In this document: one piece after another, positions 1 through 9,518 of the stretch
Layout of the letters: every line of letters begins with the position of its first letter
Position numbering within the stretch: position 1 is the stretch's first letter
Assembly (NCBI RefSeq): GCF_039530945.1
Contig: NZ_BAAAPC010000002.1
Span: 124,001 to 188,000 of the forward strand
DNA length: 64,000 nt
DNA from: Nocardiopsis_C rhodophaea
GTDB taxonomy: Bacteria; Actinomycetota; Actinomycetes; Streptosporangiales; Streptosporangiaceae
Direction of reading: 5' to 3'
Position numbers and translations under genes: made by a program
Notes under the pieces: model-generated
What the model was told of the DNA's origin: nothing
Seen by the model: only the letters and a program-made list of their open reading frames with translations
The model's database searches: none

Positions 1-180
1 GACCGCATCCTGGCGTTCCGCGACCGGCTGCGCGCCGACCCCGCCGACCGTGCCGAGTACCAGCGGGTCAAGCGGAGCCTCAGCGAGCGGAAATGGGAGC
101 GGATCCAGGACTACGCCGATGCCAAGTCCGAGGTCGTGGAGGCGATCATCGGCCGCGCCATGGCCGAGCGCGGCGCCTGA
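1..180 (+). CDS. GrpB/UPF0157-family protein, C-terminal part only
   Basis: The first 59 residues visible are the end of a reading frame that enters from outside the window and stops with TGA at 178-180. The pattern of an Arg-rich helix (FRDRLRADPADRAEYQRVK) followed by W-x(3)-QDYADAKSEVV matches the C-terminal end of the GrpB family, nucleotidyltransferase-fold proteins found alone or fused behind dephospho-CoA kinase (CoaE) in actinobacteria. Whether this copy is fused cannot be decided because the N-terminus is missing. It converges on otsA across a strong hairpin. Confidence 0.7.
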   Translation, partial: DRILAFRDRLRADPADRAEYQRVKRSLSERKWERIQDYADAKSEVVEAIIGRAMAERGA

Positions 181-206
181 GCCCGGCCTGAGCGTGTTAT
201 GTCGCG

Positions 207-241
207 CCCCTCCGTTGATATCGCCGAGATCAACGGAGGGG
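207..241. terminator. Perfect 13-bp hairpin between convergent genes (repeat copy 1)
   Basis: Positions 207-219 and 229-241 are perfectly complementary, with a 9-base loop (ATCGCCGAG). There is no T-tract. It sits between the stop codons of the GrpB-like gene and otsA, so a bidirectional terminator is the simplest role. It contains the 20-mer GATATCGCCGAGATCAACGG (217-236), found again near 34.56 kb and twice near 57.0 kb. Confidence 0.8.
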
Positions 242-265
242 ATGGCGCGACGGTTGGTGGGCAGG

Positions 266-1708
266 TCAGTGGTCGAGGGCTTTGAGCTGCTCGGCGAACC
301 ACCGCTGCGGCGACATGGCGGTCGCGCGCTCCACCAGGCGCTCGCAGCGCGACCGGCGCTCCTCCTCGGGCATGGTGAGCGCGGTGTGCAGGGCCTCGGC
401 GGTCTCGGACACGTCGAAGGGGTTCACCAGGACCGCGTCGCCCCCCAGCTCGTCGGCGGCGCCGGCCTCGGTCGACAGCACGAGGGCGCACCCGTCGTGG
501 GACAGCACCGGCCCCTCCTTGGCGACGAGGTTCATGCCGTCGCGGATGGGGTTCACCAGCAGCACGTCGGCGAGCTGGTAGGAGGCCAGTGAACGCGGGT
601 AATCGTCGTTGACCTCCAGGATCAGCGGAGTCCACTCGGCGGTGCCGAACTCGGCGTTGATCTCCTTGGCGACGCGCTTCACCGATTCGGTGTACTCCCG
701 GTACTCGGCGACGTCGCCGCGGCTCGGGTAGGCGAAGGCGAGGTGGGTGACCCGCCCGCGCCAGTCCGGGCGGGTGGTCAGCAGCTCGCGGTAGGCCTCC
801 AAGCCGCGGACGATGTTCTTGGACAGCTCGGTGCGGTCCACGCGCACGATGAGCTTGGTGTCGCCGACGCGTTCGCGCAGCGCCGCGCGGCGCTCGGCCA
901 CGTCTTCGGCCGCGGCGCGCTCGCGCAATCCCTCGGCGTCCGCCCCGAGCGGGTGTACGGCGACCTCGATCACCCGGCCGCCGTACTCGACGGTGCGCTT
1001 GGCCCAGTCGACGTCGGCGCGCAGGAACGCCTCGCAGCAGCGCAGGAAGGCGTCGGCCCAGCGTTGGCTGAGGAAGCCGAGGTGGTCGGCGCCGAGCATG
1101 CCTTCCAGCAGCTCGCGGCCGATCTCGGTGGGCAGCATCCGGAAGTACTCGGGCGGCGCCCACGGGGTGTGTGAGAAGTGCGCGATCCGCAGGTCGGGGC
1201 GGCGTCCGCGGAGGAGTCGCGGAACCAGCGCGAGGTGATAGTCCTGCACGGCCACGCGCGCGTTGTCGGCGGCGCCGGTGAGCAGGGCCTCGGCAAAGGC
1301 GGAGTTGTAGGCGCGGTAGTCGTCCCACTGGGAGCGGAACCCGGTGGCGTAGGCGGGCTTGTTGGGGGTGTCGTAGAGGAGGTGCTGGACGAACCAGAGG
1401 GTGGAGTTGGCCACCGCGGTGTAGGCGTTGGCGAAGACGTCGGGCGGGATGTCGAGCATGCGCACGCGCATTCCGCCGAGGTCGAAGCCGGCCCGGTCCA
1501 GCCGCCCGTCGGGGGCGCCGCCCGCGGCCTTGCGGTCGGCGTCGGAGAGGGCCGCGCACACCCACAGGGTGTCGGTGTCGGCTGCGACGGAGCTCAGTCC
1601 GGAGACCAGGCCGCCGCCTCCGCGTCGGTAGTCGAGGGACCCGTCGGCATTGACCGAGAAGGACACCGGCCCCCTGTTGGAAGCGACGAGGATCTGCGCC
1701 TTGTCCAC
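266..1708 (-). CDS. otsA: Alpha,alpha-trehalose-phosphate synthase (GT20)
   Basis: Cytosolic glycosyltransferase that joins UDP-glucose (or another NDP-glucose) to glucose-6-phosphate to give trehalose-6-phosphate, used for osmotic and stress protection. Family motifs in order: SNRGPVSF and RRGGGGL near the N-terminus (acceptor/donor loop), NSTLWFVQHLLYD, VQDYHL, SHTPW, the VDRTELSKNI region, then RDGMNLVAKE and LSTEAGAADEL for nucleotide-sugar binding. Length is about 480 residues, normal for the family. The frame opens with GTG at 1720, but the GAGAGG Shine-Dalgarno directly abuts that codon and suits the in-frame GTG at 1708, giving MDKAQILVASNRGP. No phosphatase gene (otsB) follows in the transcript; the next feature is a terminator. 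Confidence 0.93.
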   Translation of the reverse strand: MDKAQILVASNRGPVSFSVNADGSLDYRRGGGGLVSGLSSVAADTDTLWVCAALSDADRKAAGGAPDGRLDRAGFDLGGMRVRMLDIPPDVFANAYTAVANSTLWFVQHLLYDTPNKPAYATGFRSQWDDYRAYNSAFAEALLTGAADNARVAVQDYHLALVPRLLRGRRPDLRIAHFSHTPWAPPEYFRMLPTEIGRELLEGMLGADHLGFLSQRWADAFLRCCEAFLRADVDWAKRTVEYGGRVIEVAVHPLGADAEGLRERAAAEDVAERRAALRERVGDTKLIVRVDRTELSKNIVRGLEAYRELLTTRPDWRGRVTHLAFAYPSRGDVAEYREYTESVKRVAKEINAEFGTAEWTPLILEVNDDYPRSLASYQLADVLLVNPIRDGMNLVAKEGPVLSHDGCALVLSTEAGAADELGGDAVLVNPFDVSETAEALHTALTMPEEERRSRCERLVERATAMSPQRWFAEQLKALDH

Positions 1709-1720
1709 CTGATCAACCAC

Positions 1721-2263
1721 CTCTCGCGCGAACGGCGTAAACGGAATGAGTCCATCGAATCGTACGAAACGGGATGAAGCTCAGTGAAACGGGTGGATGT
1801 ACATATATAGGAAAGCTTTTGTCGGTGCACGACCATCTTGCAACGGACGGCCGTACGCGAGGACGACCGCCCGTGGGTGTCCCTAGGTCTCGCCGGTCGC
1901 GACGGCGCGCAAACCCGCGTTTGCTCTTGCCCGAATTCGGCGAAAGGGCGAACGGCGTCGGTCGTCGGCACATACTCCCACGGGGCATCCGACCGGCGTC
2001 GGGCGGGTGCGGGGGCGCGACACCTTGGGTGGCGCGGGGAGTCGAGGTGGAGGGGGAAGGAACAAGGGCTGCGGATGGCGCGGGCGCGGAGCCGTGGCAG
2101 GTCCGGGACGCCAGCCTCGGTGGCGGTGGACAGGTCGTCTCACCATGTGAGCTGATTGATGTTATCCAGGTCACCCTCCATGGAAAGGCGGTGCGCCCGT
2201 CCGTTACAGTTGCCAGCGGATCCCCACCGGGTCCACCGACAACGTCGTGACAACTTCATATTG
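1721..2263. other. Divergent intergenic region between otsA and the thrC leader
   Basis: No convincing coding frame is visible on either strand. It must hold the promoters of otsA (leftward) and of the riboswitch-thrC transcript (rightward). The stretch around 1795-1820 is A+T-rich (GTACATATATAGGAAAGC). TACAGT at 2205-2210 is a possible -10 hexamer for the thrC leader, without a clear -35. Both promoter assignments are tentative. Confidence 0.4.
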
Positions 2264-2403
2264 CTCATCCAGAGGGGTGGAGGGACCGGCCCTGCGAAGC
2301 CCCGGCAACCATCTCGGTGTGCGTTTCTCGCTGTAATCCGCGAGGCGGCCGAGGCAGGTGCCAACTCCGGCCCGTGGCCAGATCGGTCACTGGGGAAGAT
2401 GAG
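2264..2403 (+). ncRNA. SAM-responsive riboswitch (S-box, SAM-I clan) in the thrC leader
   Basis: The S-box core is directly readable: AGAGGGGTGGAGGGACCGGC (2271-2290), then CCTGCGAAGCCCCGGCAACC, and later GGTGCCAACTCC (2358-2369). Helix P1 closes with CTCATC (2264-2269) pairing GATGAG (2398-2403). The 3' strand of P1 runs straight into GAGGGGAG (2401-2408), the Shine-Dalgarno of thrC, whose ATG is at 2419. Forming P1 when SAM binds would therefore hide the ribosome site, which suggests translational control. No poly-U terminator lies between aptamer and gene. Confidence 0.9.
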
Positions 2404-2418
2404 GGGAGACGCCTCGCA

Positions 2419-3687
2419 ATGGCGATTGCCGCCACTGAACACGAAGCCGCCGCCACCGCTCGCTCCTTCGGCCCCGCCGCCGCACTGTCCTGCCGGGAGT
2501 GTGGAGAGCGCTACGGCCTCGGCCCGCGCTTCGCCTGTGAATTCTGTTTCGGCCCGCTGGAGATCGCCTACGACTTCGGCGCCGTCACCCGCGAGTCCAT
2601 CGAGCGCGGGCCCAAGAACATCTGGCGCTACGCCGGCCTGCTCCCCGTCCCGGCCGACGTCGCCTCGCTGCCCAACATGAACCCCGGCCTGACGCCGCTC
2701 GTCCGCGCCGACCGCCTAGCCGCCGAACTGGGACTAGAGTCGCTGCACGTCAAGGACGACTCCGCGAACCCCACGCACTCCTTCAAGGACCGCGTGGTGG
2801 CCATGGCCGTCGAGGCGGCGCGCACCTTCGGCTTCCACACCCTGTCCTGCTCCTCTACCGGCAACCTCGCCGGAGCCGTGGGCGCCGCCGCGGCCCGCGC
2901 GGGGTTCTCATCCTGCGTGTTCATCCCCGCGGGCCTGGAGGAGGGCAAGGTGGTCATGGCCGCGGTCTACGGCGGCAAGGTCGTGGCCATCGACGGCAAC
3001 TACGACGACGTCAACCGCTTCTGCTCGGAGCTCATCGGCGACACCGCGGGCGAGGACTGGGGATTCGTCAACGTCAACCTGCGGCCTTACTACGCCGAGG
3101 GCTCCAAGACGCTGGCCTACGAGATCGCCGAGCAGCTCGGCTGGCGGCTGCCGGAGCAGATCGTCATCCCGATCGCCTCGGGATCCCAGCTCACCAAGAT
3201 CGACAAGGGGTTCCGCGAGCTCATCGCGCTCGGCCTGGTCGAGGACCGGCCCTACAAGGTCTTCGGCGCGCAGGCCACCGGCTGCTCCCCGGTGGCCCAA
3301 GCCTGGGAGCGGGGGCACGACGTCATCCAGCCGGTCAAGCCCGACACCATCGCCAAGTCGCTGGCGATCGGCAACCCGGCCGACGGGCCCTACGTGCTCG
3401 ACATCTGCAAGCGCACCGGCGGGGCCGTGGTGCACGTGAGCGACGCCGAGGTCGTCGACTCCATCAAGCTGCTGGCCCGCACCGAGGGCATCTTCGCCGA
3501 GACCGCCGGGGGCGTGACCACCGGTGTGCTGCGCAAGCTGGTGGCCGAGGGGGCGCTTGACCCGCGGGCCGAGACCGTCGTGCTGAACACCGGTGACGGC
3601 CTCAAGACACTGAACGCCGTGGACTCCGGCGTCACCGCGACCATCAAGCCGTCCCTGGACGCGTTCAAGGACGCCGGGCTGCTCTGA
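2419..3687 (+). CDS. thrC: Threonine synthase (PLP-dependent)
   Basis: Converts O-phospho-L-homoserine to threonine in the cytosol, the last step of threonine synthesis. The 422-residue protein opens with a Cys-x2-Cys / Cys-x2-Cys pair (about residues 25-43), a rubredoxin-like knuckle typical of this long threonine synthase subfamily. The PLP lysine lies in HSFKDR (about residue 123), followed by the SSTGNLAGA phosphate-binding region and a C-terminal NTGDGLK motif. Start chosen at ATG 2419 because GAGGGGAG sits ten bases upstream; the frame stays open further upstream but would cross the riboswitch. The next gene encodes a CysO-like sulfur carrier, a pairing I recall from other actinomycetes. 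Confidence 0.95.
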   Translation: MAIAATEHEAAATARSFGPAAALSCRECGERYGLGPRFACEFCFGPLEIAYDFGAVTRESIERGPKNIWRYAGLLPVPADVASLPNMNPGLTPLVRADRLAAELGLESLHVKDDSANPTHSFKDRVVAMAVEAARTFGFHTLSCSSTGNLAGAVGAAAARAGFSSCVFIPAGLEEGKVVMAAVYGGKVVAIDGNYDDVNRFCSELIGDTAGEDWGFVNVNLRPYYAEGSKTLAYEIAEQLGWRLPEQIVIPIASGSQLTKIDKGFRELIALGLVEDRPYKVFGAQATGCSPVAQAWERGHDVIQPVKPDTIAKSLAIGNPADGPYVLDICKRTGGAVVHVSDAEVVDSIKLLARTEGIFAETAGGVTTGVLRKLVAEGALDPRAETVVLNTGDGLKTLNAVDSGVTATIKPSLDAFKDAGLL

Positions 3688-3809
3688 CCCCGCCGTCCCG
3701 TTCCCGTGTCCGAACCGCGCGCGGCCGTCCGGGCGGCCCCGCCCACGTCCCCCGCCGTCTCACGCTGATCCCGTCGGCGAATCACACCTGATCAGGAGTT
3801 TCCACAACC

Positions 3810-4088
3810 ATGAGCGTCAGTGTTCGCGTCCCGACCATTCTCCGCACCTACACCAAGGACGCCGCCGAAGTGACGGCGGAGGGCGCCACCCTCTCCGAGG
3901 TCCTGGCCGACCTGGAGGCCAACTACCCGGGGATCCAGGCGCGCATTCTCGACGACTCCGGCAAGATCCGCCGGTTCGTCAACGTGTACGTGGGCGACGA
4001 GGACGTCCGCTTCGCCGACGGGCTGGCGACCGCCACCGCCAATGGGGTGCAGATCTCGATCATCCCGGCGGTCGCCGGGGGCTGCTGA
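3810..4088 (+). CDS. cysO: CysO-like ubiquitin-fold sulfur carrier ending Gly-Gly-Cys
   Basis: A 92-residue MoaD/ThiS-family protein closely resembling mycobacterial CysO: a VRVPTILRTYT start, SEVLADLEANYPGI, RFVNVYVGDEDVRF and IIPAVAGG near the end. In CysO the C-terminal Gly-Gly is thiocarboxylated and donates sulfur to O-phosphoserine via CysM; the metalloprotease Mec then frees cysteine from CysO-Cys. Here one more codon, TGC, follows the Gly-Gly, so the encoded protein ends GGC and probably needs trimming before activation. No cysM or mec is visible nearby. CAGGAG lies about ten bases upstream of the ATG. The gene is 122 bases downstream of thrC, possibly in the same transcript. Confidence 0.9.
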   Translation: MSVSVRVPTILRTYTKDAAEVTAEGATLSEVLADLEANYPGIQARILDDSGKIRRFVNVYVGDEDVRFADGLATATANGVQISIIPAVAGGC

Positions 4089-4110
4089 GCCCCTTTCGCG
4101 TCGTCCCAGG

Positions 4111-4157
4111 AAACCGCGCCCTCCTCCCCCTTCGGCGGGCGCGGTTTTCGCGTTTTT
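4111..4157 (+). terminator. Rho-independent terminator after cysO
   Basis: An 11-bp stem (4111-4121 with 4137-4147, AAACCGCGCCC and its complement) with a 15-base loop is followed by a T-rich run (TTTTCGCGTTTTT). It closes the thrC-cysO transcript. Confidence 0.85.
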
Positions 4158-4230
4158 CAGGGGCCTTCCCAGGGGTGCGACATGCCGGTTGACCTGCGGG
4201 AAACCCGGTTTCCGCGGTCTCGCCGAGTCG

Positions 4231-4257
4231 TTTGCACTCGACCATGGAGAGTGCTAA
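4231..4257 (+). promoter_or_regulatory. CIRCE operator, upstream copy (one mismatch)
   Basis: TTTGCACTC, nine bases, GAGTGCTAA: the HrcA-binding inverted repeat with a single mismatch in the left arm (consensus TTAGCACTC). It lies 38 bases upstream of the second, perfect copy. Confidence 0.85.
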
Positions 4258-4268
4258 AAAAGGTGTCG

Positions 4269-4295
4269 TTAGCACTCTGGCATGATGAGTGCTAA
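4269..4295 (+). promoter_or_regulatory. CIRCE operator, perfect copy
   Basis: TTAGCACTC, nine bases, GAGTGCTAA exactly matches the CIRCE consensus bound by the heat-shock repressor HrcA. It sits in the groEL leader, about 130 bases before the start codon, so groEL is expected to be derepressed on heat shock. Confidence 0.97.
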
Positions 4296-4423
4296 CCCCG
4301 GATCGAGACGATGAGGCCGCGGTCTCCGGCAGTCGGGTTGTCGGGCGAAGCCGTGGTCGTCCGTCGCGGGCGTCGCTCTCGTTCCCTCGCGTATCAGCCC
4401 GGTCACGGGAGGACAAGAACTCT

Positions 4424-6049
<1,626 letters not shown>

Positions 6050-6111
6050 GACCCACGGCGACCCATGGGTCCGAACATGTCCAGGTACGCGTAACAACGC
6101 CTGCGACGATC

Positions 6112-6146
6112 GGGCGGCTCCCCTTGCGGGGGCCGCCCTTTCGCGT
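6112..6146 (+). terminator. Rho-independent terminator after groEL
   Basis: An 11-bp G+C stem (6112-6122 with 6128-6138, one T-G pair) with a 5-base loop is followed by TTTCGCGTTTT. Confidence 0.85.
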
Positions 6147-6538
6147 TTTCAGATGCGTGTGACGTGGACAACCTCAGAAAAATGATGAAATCAGACTTAT
6201 CTCCTACTAACATCGGGCGAGCAGCGGCACCCGAAAAGGTGTTTTTCTGGATATCGCTGTCCGAAGGTGCCTCCAATGATGTGGGTCTTATTCGATCCCG
6301 ATGAATGAGCGACCGTCTTGTTAACGACATATTGCGCGGGCGTGAATTCCATTGGCTCGGATGTCTCACAAGCCCCCTGACCTCGGGCGATGTCCTGTGT
6401 GTGTAGGTATGTCAGGCGATGCTGATCCATGCCTGCACGCGGCGCTGGACTGCGACGCGTTCCTTCGGTGGATGCCATTCCATTGGTTTTTCTTTTGCGT
6501 TTCTTTGCTATCGTTCCAGCAAGGCAATCGGGGGCCAA
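6147..6538. other. A+T-richer leader of the condensation-gene cluster
   Basis: No coding frame is supported. The segment is clearly poorer in G+C than its surroundings (runs such as GAAAAATGATGAAATC and TTTTTCTTTTGCGTTTC) and must contain the promoter of the three downstream genes. The composition change marks the left boundary of the accessory island. No clear Shine-Dalgarno precedes the first gene (AATCGGGGGCCAAATG). Confidence 0.5.
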
Positions 6539-8092
6539 ATGAAGTTCACCGAGATTTCTGATATCGACGTCGAACCGGGTGCGCTCACTGAGTGGCGGCC
6601 CTGGTGCGGTCCCGATGGGAGCCGGTGGAGAACCGACGAACGGCCGCCCTCCTACATCCAGGAGGAGCACGTGCGGAACAGGTTGGCGGGGCAGCGCAAG
6701 GGCCGGGCCTCGCCCTCGTGGCTGGCGACCGTGTTCGACCTGCCCGGCCGACTCGACGCGGCGGCGTTCCGCACCGCCCTCCTCACCTGGATCGACCAGC
6801 ACGAGACCCTGCGCAGCGGCCTGCGCGTCGAAGGAGACCACATCAGCCGCGTCACGCTCGACAAGGGAGCGGTCGACCTGCGGGGGACACCGGTCGGCGA
6901 GTACTCCAGCGGCGCTGAGCTGGCCGAGCGGATCGAATCCTTCTTCGACCGGGAGACCGACCCGCTGGCCTGGCCGTCCTACGGGTGCGCCACGATCTCC
7001 CGCGCGGGCTCCACGACGGTGTGCCTCGGCTTCGACCACTCCAACGTCGACGGCTACTCCATCCTCCTCATCGCCCAGGAGATCCGCTGGCTGTACGCGG
7101 CGGCGGTGGTGGGATCCCAGCCCGACCCCACCGACGTCGGCAGCTACATCGACTTCTCCCACATCGAGCGGGCGGGCGCCGCCGAGGTCGACGCCGACCA
7201 CGCGGCCGTCGTCCGCTGGCGCGACTTCCTCATCGAGAACGGGTGGAAGCTCCCCGAGTTCCCGGTCCCCTCCTACCTGGGCGGCGACGCGCACACCGAC
7301 TCCCCGGGGTGCGTCGTCCACGGCACCAACGGCAGCAACGGCGGCAACGGCAGCAACGCCGACAGCGTCGGCGGCCCGTGCGACGGCCTCTGCGACGACA
7401 TGTCGGTTCCCCAGTTCAGCGGCGATGACCTCATCCTCGACGCGGACCAGGCGTCCGCCTTCGACGCCGCTTGCCGCGAGCACGGCGGATCTCCCCTCGC
7501 GGGAATCCTGACCTGCCTGGGGATGGCGGGGCGGGAGAGCCTGGACCAGGACGAGTTCCGGGCGCTGACCATCTTCCACACCCGCAACCACCCCAAGTGG
7601 GCGCGGTCGCTCGGGTGGTACGTGGGGCTGGCGCCCGTCCACTTCCCCGTCGCCGGTCCCGACACCTTCCCCAAAGTCATGGCGGGCGCCAAGGACGCGG
7701 TGAAGGCGGCGAAGCCGTTGTCGGAGGTGCCGTTCGCGCGGGTCGTCGAGCTGCTCGGTGCCCGGTTGGAACCCCGCTTCGTCGTGTCCTACGTGGACAT
7801 GCGACTGACGCCGGGGGCGCGCTACTGGAAGGAATGGCGGATGCACACGGTGCGCAGCCGCAGCCACCATCCCCATGAGGTCTACCTGTGGATCAACCGC
7901 GGGTTCGACGGCACCCGGCTGAGCTACCGCTACCCGGCCATCGGCCCCCGCGCGTCGGCGACGCGGCTCTACATCGACCGCGCGGCGGCGGAGATGCGAC
8001 GCGTCGCCGCAGGCGGAGACCTCACCGAATCCCCCCGTCCCGCTGCCGGAGTCCCGCCGGTGGCCGTCGATATGGAGGCCGCATCATGCTGA
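6539..8092 (+). CDS. Stand-alone condensation-domain protein 1
   Basis: A 517-residue protein with the chloramphenicol-acetyltransferase-like fold of NRPS condensation domains and PapA acyltransferases, without adenylation or carrier domain. Motifs: PPSYIQEEHV (about 37-45), FDLPGRLD, WIDQHETLRSGLR, then FDHSNVDGYS (about 165-174), equivalent to the HHxxxDG active site with the first His replaced by Asp and the catalytic His and DG kept. VGSYIDF, HTRNHPKWARSLGWYVGLAPV-like latch region and VSYVDMR follow. A Gly/Asn-rich insertion (GTNGSNGGNGSN) sits mid-protein. Start ATG 6539 is chosen where homology with the next two genes begins. The 3' end overlaps gene 2 by 7 bases. Expected reaction: joining an acyl or aminoacyl donor to an amine or alcohol; substrates unknown. 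Confidence 0.8.
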   Translation: MKFTEISDIDVEPGALTEWRPWCGPDGSRWRTDERPPSYIQEEHVRNRLAGQRKGRASPSWLATVFDLPGRLDAAAFRTALLTWIDQHETLRSGLRVEGDHISRVTLDKGAVDLRGTPVGEYSSGAELAERIESFFDRETDPLAWPSYGCATISRAGSTTVCLGFDHSNVDGYSILLIAQEIRWLYAAAVVGSQPDPTDVGSYIDFSHIERAGAAEVDADHAAVVRWRDFLIENGWKLPEFPVPSYLGGDAHTDSPGCVVHGTNGSNGGNGSNADSVGGPCDGLCDDMSVPQFSGDDLILDADQASAFDAACREHGGSPLAGILTCLGMAGRESLDQDEFRALTIFHTRNHPKWARSLGWYVGLAPVHFPVAGPDTFPKVMAGAKDAVKAAKPLSEVPFARVVELLGARLEPRFVVSYVDMRLTPGARYWKEWRMHTVRSRSHHPHEVYLWINRGFDGTRLSYRYPAIGPRASATRLYIDRAAAEMRRVAAGGDLTESPRPAAGVPPVAVDMEAASC

Positions 8093-9516
8093 TGACACGG
8101 ATGGTCGAGTACAGCCCCGAGCCCGGTGAGCTCGTGGAGTTCGAGGTGCAGGACACCGCTGGGAGTGAGTGGACCGAACATCCGGAGCCACCGTCGTGGG
8201 TCCAGCAGCACCACACCGGGCTGTGGCTGGCGAACCAGGCCGCCGGACGGACCACCTCGCCGTGGGTGTGCATCGCCTTCGACCTGCCCGGCCGACTGGA
8301 CACCGACGCCATGGCGGCCGCGTTGGAGACGTGGGCGCGGCGCCACTCCACGCTGCTCACCTGGTTCGCCGCGGACGACAGCGGGCTAAAGCGGTACGCG
8401 ATGCCGCCGGAGTCCCTGGCGATCCGCCCGGTGTCGCAGGGCGAGGTCGAGTCGTCCACCGAGATCCGCACGCACCTGCGGGAACGGCTCGACACCTCGG
8501 TCAACCCGATGCAGTGGCCGCCGTTCGCCGTGACGGCGGTGCTCCGGGACACCACGTCGACCCTCGTCTACGCGGTCGACCACTCGCACTGCGACGGGCT
8601 GTCCCTGATGCTCGTGTTCGCCGAGCTCCGCGCGCTCTACCAGGCGGAACTCGACGGGACCGACCCCGGACTGCCCGAAGTCGGCAGTTATGTCGACTTC
8701 TGTGCGGTCGAACGGGAGCGCCTCGCCCAGATCGGCCCGGACACGCCGGGCGTCGACCGCTGGCTGGAGTTCTGGCAGGAGGGCGGCGACCAGGCGGTCC
8801 CGCTGGACCTCGGCACCGAACCGGGCAAGACCTACCCGTCGCTCATCATCGAGGAGGACGTGCTCACCGCGGTCGAGTCGGACGTGTTCTCCCAGGTCTG
8901 CAAGGCGAGCGGCGGCGGGAGCACCGCCGGGCTGCTCGCGGCGCTGGCCATCTGCGGCTACGAGCTGAACGGGAGTTCGAGCTACCGCGGCCTGACCGTG
9001 GTGAACACCCGGGACGAGACGCGCTGGTTCGGGGCCCAGGGGTGGTTCATCAACGTGGTGCCGATCACCTTCCCGGTCGCCGGACGGAAGGCATTCAGCG
9101 AGGTCATCGGTGAGGCACAGCGGGCGTTCAGGGAGGCGCGGGCCATGGCCGGTGTGCCGCTGCCGCGCGTCGCAGAGCTGTACCCCGACCTCGCCGCCCA
9201 GTTCGTTCCCGGCGCCGCCCCGCCAATGGTGTCCTACCTCGACCTCCGGCACGCTCCGGCGTCGGCGGACTGGCCGGCCGCGAATCTGCGCATCATGGCC
9301 CCGCCGGGGGAGACGCGGGAGGTGTCGATGTGGCTCAACCGCGCGTGGGACCGGACGTTCCTCAACACCAAGTACCCGGACACCGAAGTGGCCCGGACCA
9401 ACGTGCCGATCTTCCTGGAGCGTCTCCACCACGTGCTGCAGGAGGTCGCCCGGAACGGCGACTACTCGATCAGCGACCGGGACGCGGCAGCGGCACCGGC
9501 CGACCGGGTGGTGTAG
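8086..9516 (+). CDS. Stand-alone condensation-domain protein 2
   Basis: A 476-residue paralogue of its neighbours: EYSPEPGELVEF, PPSWVQQHH, FDLPGRLD, and active-site motif VDHSHCDGLS (about 164-173). Asp again replaces the first His while the catalytic His and DG are retained. VGSYVDF and VVNTRDETRWF match the family layout. Start ATG 8086 is preceded by GGAGG at 8074-8078 with 7-base spacing and overlaps the end of gene 1, so the two are translationally coupled; alternative in-frame ATGs exist at 8092 and 8101. No signal peptide or membrane segment is visible, so it is probably cytosolic. Confidence 0.8.
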   Translation: MLMTRMVEYSPEPGELVEFEVQDTAGSEWTEHPEPPSWVQQHHTGLWLANQAAGRTTSPWVCIAFDLPGRLDTDAMAAALETWARRHSTLLTWFAADDSGLKRYAMPPESLAIRPVSQGEVESSTEIRTHLRERLDTSVNPMQWPPFAVTAVLRDTTSTLVYAVDHSHCDGLSLMLVFAELRALYQAELDGTDPGLPEVGSYVDFCAVERERLAQIGPDTPGVDRWLEFWQEGGDQAVPLDLGTEPGKTYPSLIIEEDVLTAVESDVFSQVCKASGGGSTAGLLAALAICGYELNGSSSYRGLTVVNTRDETRWFGAQGWFINVVPITFPVAGRKAFSEVIGEAQRAFREARAMAGVPLPRVAELYPDLAAQFVPGAAPPMVSYLDLRHAPASADWPAANLRIMAPPGETREVSMWLNRAWDRTFLNTKYPDTEVARTNVPIFLERLHHVLQEVARNGDYSISDRDAAAAPADRVV

Positions 9517-9518
9517 GC

